From: Thuidium tamariscinum
Taxonomy: Eukaryota; Streptophyta; Bryopsida; Hypnales; Thuidiaceae
DNA: 64,000 bases
Assembly (NCBI GenBank): GCA_947034885.2
Contig: OX344749.2
Coordinates: forward strand, 24,381,501 to 24,445,500
Direction: 5' to 3'
Numbering within the stretch: position 1 is the first letter of the stretch; each line of letters opens with the position of its first letter. Below are positions 48,617-59,295 of this stretch, one piece after another. The position numbers and the translations under genes are program-made. A model generated the notes under the pieces. The model did no database searches. It had not been told where the DNA came from and saw only the letters and a list, made by a program, of their open reading frames with translations.

Positions 48617-48784
48617 CTCACTGAGTTTGCTTCATGCATTGTCGTAGCCTTATTCTAAGATGGGAGCAAGAACATTATCGAGATTTGGAAGTAGAGGAGG
48701 GAGACCTCAATATTATTTGGTGACTTTTTAAAAAAAATTGACTTAATGCAAAGTCAATAATTTGAACGTCAAATGGACCTTTAA

Positions 48785-49331
48785 TCCTTAAATGCCTAAG
48801 CCACCAAAACTTGGTGTTTTACAAAACTTTGAAGTTAAATAAAAACTTAATAAAGTTGCTAATTTTACTAGTTTCTATTTTTTTGAAACTTCTTTTCAAA
48901 GTCTAATTTTTTGCATCAAAATTCCAATTTTGAAAATGATTGGTTATGAGTTTTCTATTCAATTTAGGCTTTTCATAGTGTTGAGGGCTCTTGGAAATGA
49001 GCCTCCAATACACTAGATCGAGGGGGGGGGATTAGAACTTCATTTAAAAAAATTGTAGAATAGATTTTGAAAAGTCACAAATTGATTGGGATTATGCATG
49101 ATATGCCCTTCAACCTCTTATTTTGGGGGGACCAACTTTTTAGATTTGGCATGTGAAAAGAGGATGGAATGACTTGAACTCACTTTCACAATTTCAACAC
49201 CCTTGTGATCAAATGTATAATTTTTCAATCCATAAGTGATACTATATAATAAAATATATCAAAATGTTGTTTGTTTATTCAATTTAGAGCAAATCCCTAG
49301 AATCTTAGAAAAGGGCTTAGACATTTAGGGG
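48785..49331. mobile_element. Short TTAA-flanked element, apparent deletion derivative of the 4291-8782 element (547 bp)
   Basis: TTAA is at 48781-48784 and 49332-49335. The left 40 bp (TAAATGCCTAAGCCACCAAA) matches the left end at 4291. The remaining roughly 500 bp follows 8165-8782 nearly throughout, for example GAGCCTCCAATACACTAGAT against GAGCCTCAAATACACTAGAT. It has no coding sequence. Confidence 0.65.
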
Positions 49332-49335
49332 TTAA

Positions 49336-51690
49336 ACATTATAAAAATAAAAATAAAAGATTCTATACATATTTTAAAGCTTTCATACTAAAAAAAGGGA
49401 GTTCTAATTTATTCATACATGTTATGAAGCTTAGAAGATATGATAATTATAAATTTTTCTATTGTGAGCTTATTTGTAAACCCTTCATACTTTGTCAAAG
49501 AATTGTGCAAGAGATGAAAAATGTTGAGCCTAGGAATAAAGAAAATTCAATGCTAGTTGTGTTGGGGTAGGTTTTCTTTAGTGACCCCATCATTATGCCA
49601 TTGGTGTGTTGGTTCCCCACTGGATTGGAGTTATTCAAAACACCATTTTATGGTCTACTTGAATGTGTGATCATAGTATTGTAGTGAGTGTGTAGTGATT
49701 TCTCATTAAGAATCCACACTAATGCAATTGTTATGGATCCTAGCATTGCCATAGCCTCAATATACAACCACTTGAGATAGATAAATTTACAAAATGTAAA
49801 GGACTGGCTAGCTAGCCCATTGTAGGAATAATCATTTTTGTCAACACTTTTCAAGGTTTGGTAATTAATTCAACTTTCTTTTGTTTCTATGAAAAGTCTT
49901 TTCTAATGTAGATTCTTTTCTCTCTTTCATTTTATAATGCGGAAAAGTTCACTTGACATTTCTAATGTTGGCTTTACATTAGATCAATTTGTTATCAAAA
50001 GAATCCAACACTATGCTAGCCTTGTGGAATGCCCCTAGGTGAGTTCAAGAAAGATTGGTCCTATTTCACGTCACGATTAAAGTAACAATGTTGTTATTGG
50101 CAATAACTTTTGATGCATGAATCCTATAATTTTGAAACTTTTACCGGATATGCCTAACTTGATGTTAATCAGATCCCTTATTTTTTGCAATTTTTAAAAA
50201 TTAATTTTATAATTAATTTTTAATTTCTCTAATTTGTCACAATTAGGAGTTTTAGGGTTTTTACTACGTTAGGAGTACCCAAATTTAATGATTTAGAGCT
50301 CAAAATTTCATGGTCTATTTGCATAATAGGGAATCATGTATCTACCAAAGGAAATTTGAAAATATATTATTTTATGCCCTCCACATGAGTACAAACAACA
50401 CTTCCATTGCACACAATTTTTTAACATTGAATATGGTTTTTAGATAATCTTTTTGGTGAAATCTAATCATCATCAACTAATCCCTAATGGCCAATTTTTA
50501 GTTTCTCAAGAAGTTTCTTTTCCTATTTTTTACAAATAAAAATGTAAAAGTGCTTATTTTCATGAGATTTTGCACTTTTCTAGTTCACCTACTTAGAAAA
50601 TTTTCCTACACTTTTCCTTCATAGGATATCTTCTTCTTCAAGAAATATACATTAATCATATTTTTCCTATTAATTTTTTTTTTCCTATTTTTAAAGTACT
50701 CCCAAAAAATCAGGAGTACTATGGCCAAAGTGTACAAAAAACTTTCAGTCTTTTTTGAACTCACCCCCATCTATTTACTAACTTATAGAGATTGTTTGCT
50801 AAGAAAGCGTTGTAGATGCTTCAAAGGTGTACTCATAGAAGGTTCTTTGTAAAACAATCAGAGTACCCTATCTAGGAACAATATCACGAAAACTCTTTAC
50901 AACAACTTTAGCAATATCATAGCAAAAGAACATGGGAGTCAATTTTGAGCCATTTATTTAGTTTGAGAGATGAAATAAGAGACCAAAAGATTAATTCAAA
51001 GAAAAGTGCCACATACAATTTTTCTTGATTTAAAAACTAACAAGTAAGTCAAAGAGGGCAATGACAGCTTGTAACATAGTCCTATAAGCTACAATTTTAG
51101 ATACTTTAACTATTGACATTTTGAATGTCACATAGGTGAATTCCTTTAAGTATATGATTTTTATTTCAAGTTTTATTTGATGTTTTGAACATGTCAAAAA
51201 AATTTGAAAATTGAAATTTAAAGTACTTTTGTTAGCTATTATACATTGGGTGGCAATTTAATTCTAATGTCACATCACTTAATCCTCCAACAACTTGGCA
51301 TTCATAATCCATGATGTTCAATGTTCCCCTAGAATGAAATTTTACTTTTCATTCATTTTATGCAACAAATGTTATTGTTAATTTCATGCAACCCTAAATA
51401 AATCTTACAATAGATTCATTGTGTTTCATTTGCACATGTACTCACATTTTGGGTAATGTGTCATATAGGTTAATCGTTTTCCAAAAACCATTCACAAAAT
51501 AGCTCCTGACCATTACTTTACAACCATGTTGCACTATATATGAAGTTGTTAAATATATTGTATTAGGATTACTCCAAAGACCTATGTTTGACATATTGGA
51601 GGGCAGACAATTTCATATAATTCTATCTAAGGTGCTTTCAAAATGCAAGAGATAAAATAAAAAATCATTGTTAATTTGTAAAGGATCAAA
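49336..51690. other. AT-rich intergenic DNA, nothing recognised
   Basis: There is a possible weak inverted pair of AGGAGTACCC (about 50270) and GTACTCCC (about 50695), too short to call. No gene was seen. Confidence 0.35.
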
Positions 51691-51699
51691 CAATAGTTT

Positions 51700-52846
51700 T
51701 GGCAACATAAAATTCTTGGGTAGCACATTAAGAACAAAATTTTCATTTTCTTTCCTTTGAAATTTTCAAAAAACATGTAGTCAAGGAATAAATTTAAGGT
51801 GCAACAATTTTTGTAACTTTTGATATAGTTAAGAAGTTATGGCATCATATGTAACGCATTAGAAGAAATCTGAGGGCATTAGAAGACTGCGGGTTCCCGA
51901 ACTGCGAGAACACAGTTTTTGCCGCAAAAACTGAAATCCGATGTGGTCGAGAGAGTACCACGTAATAAAATAAAATAAAAATTTGAATTTTTTTGGGCTT
52001 TTCTTTATATTTCAGGACCCAAAAAAAAATTGGTAAATGCCGCCCTGACAATGGCCAATAGTTAGGGAACAGTTTCGGGGAACAACCCCAAAACGGCCCT
52101 TTGGAGGCCTCAGATTTCTTCTAATGTCTTTCTCAACTTGGGCAATTCTAAAAAATCATTTTGATTTGAAACAAAAATTTGAAATTAGTATTCTAGATTT
52201 ATACACAAGTAAAAAGCTTTGAATCATTCCATTTTAATTAATGAGATGAAAGTTAAAAGGAGTTTTAGTTTGTAGTCATTTAACAAATCTCTATTCTAAA
52301 ACAGTTTTGAAGTTTTCTACTTAATTCAATATTCAATACTTTTAATTAATTAATTAAAGAATGAAGATTGTATACAACAACATTATAATTATTGGGATTG
52401 ACATTTTTAATTCCATAACTAAATTCTTAACAATTTAGTGTTTCAAATCATTATCTATTTTTTCTTTCTATTTAATATGTTTTTCAAGTATAAGTATGAA
52501 TTAAAAATAATAAAAAGTTTTTTCCTATTTATTTCTTCAACACATTATAGAGAATTGTCAGTCATAAGATCTATACATTTTTTGCATAAAATGTTTAAAA
52601 GATAAAATCTAACCATTAAGAAAGAATTGAAAAAACTTCTTTTTAAAATCCAAGCATCATGTTCTTACAATTGGTAAGTTTTTATTATTATGAAGTTTTA
52701 TAAAAGTTTAGTCTACCACATTAACAAATAGATCCTATGGTTGAATTTGTTAAAAAATTAATATGACTTAAGATATAAGCCTTGGTTTAGAGACTAGTAT
52801 TTTGAAGCAATTTTGGGGTTCTAAACATGAAAGGACTTTAGGGATT
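51700..52846 (+). mobile_element. MITE family II, decayed copy split by a CATTAGAG MITE
   Basis: Family II landmarks in forward order are TTTTGGCAACATAAAATTC, GCAACAATTTTTGTAACTTTTGA, then after the insertion TTTCTCAACTTGGGCA and AAGCTTTGAATCATTCCATTT. The right end is near AAGGACTTTAGGGATTA. The left terminus is decayed. Confidence 0.6.
51857..52126 (+). mobile_element. CATTAGAG MITE, copy 3 (270 bp), nested in family II
   Basis: CATTAGAAGAAATCTGAGG at the left is the exact complement of CCTCAGATTTCTTCTAATG at the right. It interrupts the family II sequence between GGCATCATATGTAACG and TCTTTCTCAACTTGGGC. The perfect inverted repeats suggest it is the youngest of the three copies. Confidence 0.8.
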
Positions 52847-52849
52847 ATC

Positions 52850-53620
52850 TAAGATTGTTGTTCCATATCAAAGCTTTCAATTGGAGTTTCACTATTATTC
52901 AGCTTCGGTCTAGCTTTCAATGTGATGCTTGTTTTTTTTGTCACATTTAGAGCTTCACCACACATTCACTCTAAATAAGATTGGAGGAATGGAATAGTTT
53001 GAGCCCTGTAGCTCCTAGTAGCTCCTAAGTTTCCTCCTTCTACCATCTGTTTGCTCCCTCAAGGACATGCCAAACCAAATAAAAGTCATACATCATTGAA
53101 TTGACAAAATCAAGAGCCAACCAATGTATGAATTGATTAAAAAATTGCAAGAAATGAGGGCTTGTAGCCTACAAACCAACAAGATCAAGCCAAAAATCAA
53201 ACCATGGTAGTGATGTTTTAGTATTTAGAGAGGGATTTTTTGAGTGACTAATCTCTTTTTGTTCCTACTTGGATTGCTAGAAGGAGATTTTATTCATTGG
53301 TTGGCCATACTTTGGACTAGCCTAACTACCTTCCTAAGGAATAGGTGGTGATGCTCTAAGATTGAGTGATCATCACATTGTTTTCCAATGAGACTAGTCA
53401 TTTGTGCAACTTAATTAAAGCTTGGACCCACAGAAAAGAACAAATTATTTTTGTACTTGAAAAATTAGTGACTAGCTTATGTAATGCTAAATAGAGAAGA
53501 AGAACTTTGGTCACAAATGACTAGCATGAATGAAGAATCTGCTCAAGATAGTTCAACCAAATGGAATGGAATCAGACCTTCCATATAATGATAGAAACCC
53601 ATTCTTTTTGTAAGCTATAT
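52850..53620. other. Intergenic DNA, nothing recognised
   Basis: No credible open frame or paired repeat end was seen. Confidence 0.35.
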
Positions 53621-53626
53621 GACGGC

Positions 53627-53903
53627 CTTTCCTAAAATTGTCAATGATCTAAAACCAACCAACTTTAGACTTTATACATTTAAAAAATCAATTATGTATC
53701 TAAATGGAAGAAATGCTTTTAGAACCAAATTTTGAACCTTTATAACTTTTGCATATTATATTCCAACATTGTATTCTTTGGTATGTTGGAACCTCTTGTT
53801 TCTTGCCAACAAGAAAATTTGATAATCTAACTAGCCTAATAATAGTAACTTAATAACTAGGCATAATACCAATTTGTGGTGGGTTTGGGAGTATCCACCT
53901 TAA
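53627..53903. mobile_element. MITE family V, copy 3 (decayed left end)
   Basis: The shared interior includes GCTTTTAGAACCAAATTTTGAACC, AACTTTTGCATATTATATTCC and ACTAGGCATAATACC. The right end is GGGAGTATCCACCTTA. The left boundary is set by alignment with 21396-21672 and is approximate. Confidence 0.5.
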
Positions 53904-54937
53904 ATTTGACAAAATTTGATGAGACTTTATTATGAACTTGGCTACGGAGTAAGCATTGTAGATGGCATTACTAAGCTAGAACCCCCCCATTGTTGACTAG
54001 GGACCTCTAGATGGCCTAGTTGGATGAACTCTTAATTTTTCTTTTGTAAATGTATGAGTGTTTATTTGGGTTTTTGATAGGCTTTTTGGTGTACTTGTGT
54101 TTTAATTTGGTGCTTTTGAGTGTTCTTTGACCAATTTGGGATGCAATTTTTGGAGCTAGTTTTGGAAGAAATCAATTCCAATTTTGAAAAGGTCAATTTG
54201 GTCTACCAAATAGTCTTTTAAGGTGAAGCCAAGTTGGAAGTAGTTGATCAAGGAATGGATGTCCTAATTGTAGTGATGGTCAATTAAGTCTAAGTAGGTG
54301 GATAGTTTTAAGTGGTGTTCAAGTTGGGAAATAGTGATTTTGGCTTTGCATTTCCAATTGGGTGGTTGGAGGTAGTTAGATCATCTCTTCCAATTTGGTA
54401 ACCGCCAAATCTTTGGTCCCTATTAGGTTCGTCTCTCTGAGTTTTTGTTTACCCATTGTTGAAAGTGCCAATGGATTCCCACCAATGGATTCCCAACCCA
54501 ATGTTGGTTGCATTTTATTTTTGATGATGATGATTGCATAGTTGAGTGAATAGTCTAGATGTGAGTAAAAAAATTAATTAATAATTGAGATTTCAAGTGG
54601 TTGATAGAAGTTTGAATTGAAGTGAGAGTTTGAGATGCTAGTTGGTGAAATGGAGATTTTATGAGTACAATGTGGAAGTTGTGATGATGGAAATGGAATA
54701 GAATTACTAAATACTATTTGGTAGTAAATACTATCCAAGTTGGAGAATGCCTTAAGTTAAAAGAACTTGAGTGATGGAAAATTGTGTGGAGATTGAATTA
54801 TAATATATCTTAGATATATTTGTATAACAGTGATTTGATCACCAATTTGAATTAATGTAATATATTCAAAGCCAAATTGGTGTCTCGTGATTATATGATG
54901 GGAAAGAAAATTTAAAGTGAAAGTATATAAGTTCAAG

Positions 54938-55957
54938 TGTACAGTGGGGTACCAATCAAAATGTCGTTTTTGAATTCGTAGTGAGAAGAATTTCAGTACT
55001 GCCAACTTTGAAAGCTCAATTTTTTTTTGTGAAGTCATCTCTATGTTGGTAATATGTTCTCTAAATTTCAAGTTCAAATGAATTACCAAAAAAAAGATAT
55101 ACAAAATCTCCCAACATGTATAGTTGTGAGAAAATTTTCACTATTGCCAACTTTGACACCCTCCCAAGGGCTGAAAATTAGTCTATTTAACATGAATTTT
55201 TTTGAATAAGATTGAATTCATGTTGATAATATATGTTGAAAATTTCAAGTTCAAAACACTTACCCAAACAAAGATATTCAAAATCTCTCAACATGTGTAG
55301 TTGTGAGGTTGAGTTTTTACATTCATGTCAAACTTTGCTCCACAAAATAACACTATACTAAGGGCTCAAAAACTCCTCCTCACAACTACACATGTTGGGA
55401 GATTTTGTATATCTTTTTTTTGGTAATTCATTTGAATTTGAAATTTGTAGCACATATTATCAACATAGAGATGACTTCACAAAAAAACGTTCATGGTAAG
55501 AAACCAAATTTTCAGCCCTTGGGAGGGTGTCAAAGTTGGCAATTGTGAAAATTTTCTCAAAACTACACCTGTTGGGAGATTTCAAATATCTTCTTTAAGA
55601 AAAATTATTTTACCTTGAAATTTTTTATACTTATTAAAAACATAAGGATTGTTTACCGACAAAAATTTCATGGAAAAAGAAAAAAAACTGAATCCTTAGG
55701 AAGGTGTCAAAGTTGAAAGTAGTGAAATGTTTCTCACCACTACCCATGTTGGTAGATTTTGAATAACTTTTTTTTAGTGAATCTTTTGGCCTTGAAATTT
55801 GTCATACATATAATTAACTTAAAGATGATGCTGTGGTAAAAATTTTGCGATAAAATACCAATTTTTGAGCTCTTGGGAGGCTTTCAAAGTTGGTAGTACG
55901 GAAATTCTTCTCACTGCGAATTCAAAAACGACATTTTGATTGGTACCCCACTATACA
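54938..55957. mobile_element. Palindromic element built from inverted arrays of a unit of about 178 bp
   Basis: The outer repeats of about 75 bp are TGTACAGTGGGGTACCAATC and its counterpart GATTGGTACCCCACTATACA, continuing through CAAAATGTCGTTTTTGAATT. Inside, a recurring block (ACTACACATGTTGGGAGATT, ...AACATAGAGATGACTTC, ...CTTGGGAGGGTGTCAAAGTT) occurs in reverse on the left (anchors at about 55001, 55147, 55328) and forward on the right (anchors 55531, 55709, 55885). The forward spacing is 176-178 bp. The centre of symmetry is near 55350. There is no coding sequence. Confidence 0.7.
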
Positions 55958-56759
55958 ATGTCATTGTAGTATAAGTGATTGTTAATTTTTGAAATTGGGT
56001 CATGGTTTTCTATTTTGGAACTATATTATCTATTTAAGATATTAGTCCATTTAGCATAGATTTCCTACCTTACCGTCTCTTTTGGAACGAACTTATTATA
56101 CTAATAGGGTAGTTTCCGAATAGGTCATTATCCTTCTTCAATAGGACCTATGTCCAACCTTTAGGGTGTAGCTATTTCCAACCAAGATTGAAACATATTT
56201 TCAACTAAAGCTTGTAATGTGTTTTTTCCTCTTTTTCAAGATTGGGCTCAATAAGATTATGGTACATGTTCCAAAGTAGTGAGTAAGAAAGTAGGGAGTT
56301 GTGAGTAGAAAAGTACTTGGTCTATGATCAAAATTGGAAGAGCCTAGACATTGGCTTTTGGTCCAGCTAACTTTTTTACTCCCAAAAATCACAATAATTT
56401 ATATTTTGGGGATGAAATTTTGAAAAACTAGTGGCAAGCATATTTCCTATCTTTTTACATGAATTTTTTTACTTGCCTGATACTGCCCATGATTAGCCTA
56501 AAAATTGCTTAAGTGATTGACTATGGGTGTTTCCACATTATGTACCTCACACAATTCTCTCAAAGTAGAAACTTGGGAGGTCTCAAAGGGACCTTCATTA
56601 GTTGTAGTAAGGTAGGAGGCTTAAATGCCAACAAGGCAATAGAGCAAACATGACTCAAAGGTACATTTTGCTTTCTTTAATGTACCAACTTTGGACATTT
56701 TCTTGCTTTTTTTTTAAAGGGGTGAGAAAGGTAACCAGAGATGGTCACTTTTGATGACC

Positions 56760-57300
56760 ACTACTTTTCAACTTCAACAAATTTGTAGCTAATTCATCAA
56801 AGGACCAGAAAATATGAAACGGCTTGGGTTACATGCCAATGCCACTTTTCTTCCTACAAAAATTTACCAACAAATTGTTTCAAGGAGCTTCGATTCCTCA
56901 AAAAGGTCATCATCTCTTACATGGTCGCTTCAAGAGCCTCCTATGGTGAGCTTTAGTTATTTTGGTGGTAGCCAAATGATTGAGATGTGTCCGCCTGTGT
57001 TGTGCATAACTTGCCAAGTAACTAACATGGCCATCATTCCCATTCATATCTGACTGTCAAATTAACTTACTTTTTTTGGGTACAGTTCTGGAGCTCTTTA
57101 ACAGTGTTGAGCTAACACCGTTATTAGTACCTAGGCTGTCCTTGGCTCCTTGCAAGCCCTCCGCTCATTCATCATCAGTATGGGAAGGTACTTCCTCCGC
57201 AGAATTGCAGGAAGTCGGGATCCAGGAATCCCAGCATCAATGGGATCCAAGCTCATTCTTTTATGGAATGTTCGTCATTCTGAACCTAAATATATCACAG
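56760..57300 (+). other. GC-richer stretch with unassigned open frames
   Basis: Open frames at 56814-57053 (79 codons) and 57076-57396 (106 codons) lie in sequence less AT-rich than its surroundings, especially 57070-57270. The predicted peptides have mixed composition but no motif I recognise. They could be a captured exon, a retroelement fragment or chance. I do not call a gene. Confidence 0.25.
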
Positions 57301-57365
57301 GGACACAATAACTACCCAGATGTCATTCAATGTTACAAAAGAATCTGCTCAGGCTCAGAGGCCAG

Positions 57366-57658
57366 GGTGAACCAGCCCTTTTTTTTTACTTTTTGAGAAA
57401 GGGCGAAGATGGCGATCACTTCAAATTTGGTGAAGCATTGTATTTCTACATTCGTCCATCTCTTTGACTTATGAACACTTTTTCGTCATATTCATACACT
57501 TTTTCATCCACATTTGGCAACTTCATCCATATTTTAAAGAGAACTGGAAAATTTCTGGCGAAAAAAGATTATTTTTATCTGGCGAAAAAAAGTCATTTTT
57601 CTGAAATAGTGCAATCTGGCCACACGGTGCCGAAAAAAAAGGGTTGGGGTGAATTGGT
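57366..57658. mobile_element. CCAG(G)GCTTTTT MITE, copy 3 (diverged)
   Basis: GTGAACCAGCCCTTTTTTTTTAC at the left pairs with AAAAAAAAGGGTTGGGGTGAATTGG at the right. The TAGTGCAATCTGG block near the right end resembles TAGTGCAATCTAG in the copy at 25416-25672. Confidence 0.45.
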
Positions 57659-57699
57659 CCCCTTACTTGGCCCCTCAGGAAAATGCTAAAAGTTTTGAC

Positions 57700-58218
57700 T
57701 CCCTCTCTCTCAAAATAAGACAAGTGGGCCCTCATCTCCCAGGAGTTTCAAAACACTTGGTGTAAGAATGAGGTCTTTTGTTGTAGTACCTTACATAAGC
57801 CCAAGTGGCACCTATCTCTCAGCCTTTCCCCTAGGCTAAACATCCCATGCGAGCTGGATTGATTGTTTTCTCTTTTTTGGTTTTTCAACGGTTACCGCCC
57901 TTTTTCAAAAAAATAAATAAATAAGACAAGTGTCTCCTTTGTATTTTACAAAAGAAATGCTAGTCTTGTACTGAAACAGAGGGAGTATTTTCCATGCATG
58001 ATACAATTTGCAAATTTTGAGGACCCAAATTACATAGAAGGAGTCTACAAGGTGAATTAGAGCATCTCTACAACCCTCTAATACTCTAACCCCTTCAATT
58101 GAAACTGTCTGCTTTACAAGGGACGGCCATTTGTATCTCCAACAATACAATTCATTAAAATATACTTCCAACCAATCACAAATTACACAACTTACTACTG
58201 CAAAAAGTAAGCTATCAT
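57700..58218. other. Intergenic DNA, nothing recognised
   Basis: A GAGCATCTCTACAACC motif near 58061 resembles MITE termini seen elsewhere here (AGAGCATCT...) but I could not pair it. Confidence 0.3.
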
Positions 58219-58222
58219 TTAT

Positions 58223-59291
58223 CCCCTAAAAGGTTTTTGACTATGTTTTGACCAAAAATGTTCCAAAGCTACAATTTTTAATACAAGAGCAAAATTTTAG
58301 AAATGTAAACATGTTTTGGCACATGTAACCATAGGATCTTGTAGTAAGGTGGTTTAAAAAGATGTGGAAAAAATTTCAAAAATGTCCACCATCATGTAGA
58401 TTGCAAGATATTTGCATTTTAATTGATAAAATCCTAGTATGTGGACTCTTTTAATTCCAATCACACAAATTTTTTTTTTTTACTCATTCCTTCCTACTTT
58501 CTCACACACTGCTTTGGAACATGTACCATGAACTTTTAGTCCTAACTTTGAAAAGGAAAAAAAAATTCTAGCCTTAGTTTACAAGGTCACATTTGTATGA
58601 AAAATTGTTCAAAAGGGAAATTACTATTTGGATTTACTCTTCAACGCAAGTTAGCTATATGCTCAAAAAATTTCAAAAAATTTGGAATTGTACAACATAT
58701 ACAAAAAAGAATAGTAAATAGAAAGAAGTAAAAAATGATTCAAAATACCAAATTGTAAACAATTAATTACTGAAAATGAAAAATGCCAATCCCAATGGTT
58801 GTAATATTGTAATAAAAAATCTTCACTTAGTATTTTAATTATTTTTCAACAATATTAAAAATTGAATTAGATAAAGGATTTCAAACTTTTTGTATAGTAG
58901 AGATTCTATAACTACCCGCAAACTACCTACAAACTACCCAAAACTAAAACTCTACATAACTTTCATCTCATTAATCAAAATGGAATGATTCAAAGCTTTG
59001 CACATAGATATAAAATTAATAAACCGATTTCAAATTTTTATTTCTTAAGAAAATTATTTTTAAAGAAGTTCTTTTAACTATCTAAGTTGCAAGATGACTA
59101 AAGAAAACAACATATCATGCCATAACTTTTTAACCATGTAATCAAAAGTTATGAAAATTGTTGGTCTTTAAAGCTATTCTTAGAAAAAAAATGCATTGTG
59201 AAAATTTCAAAGAAAAACAAACAAACTCCATTCATGATGAATTGTCCGAGATCACTATGTTGCCAAAAAGCATAGTTTAGGGCTTTAGGGG
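58223..59291 (-). mobile_element. MITE family II, complete copy with internal insertion (1069 bp, TTAT TSD)
   Basis: It begins CCCCTAAAAGG and ends CTTTAGGGG. The 4-bp TTAT is duplicated (58219-58222 and 59292-59295), showing that the target is not strictly TTAA. The extra length of about 135 bp over the family norm lies at about 58440-58565. Confidence 0.75.
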
Positions 59292-59295
59292 TTAT

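Noticed and set aside
54757-55104. A 115-codon minus-strand frame
   Set aside because: It spans the outer repeat and array units of the palindromic element; the same DNA in the opposite arm is not open in a comparable way.
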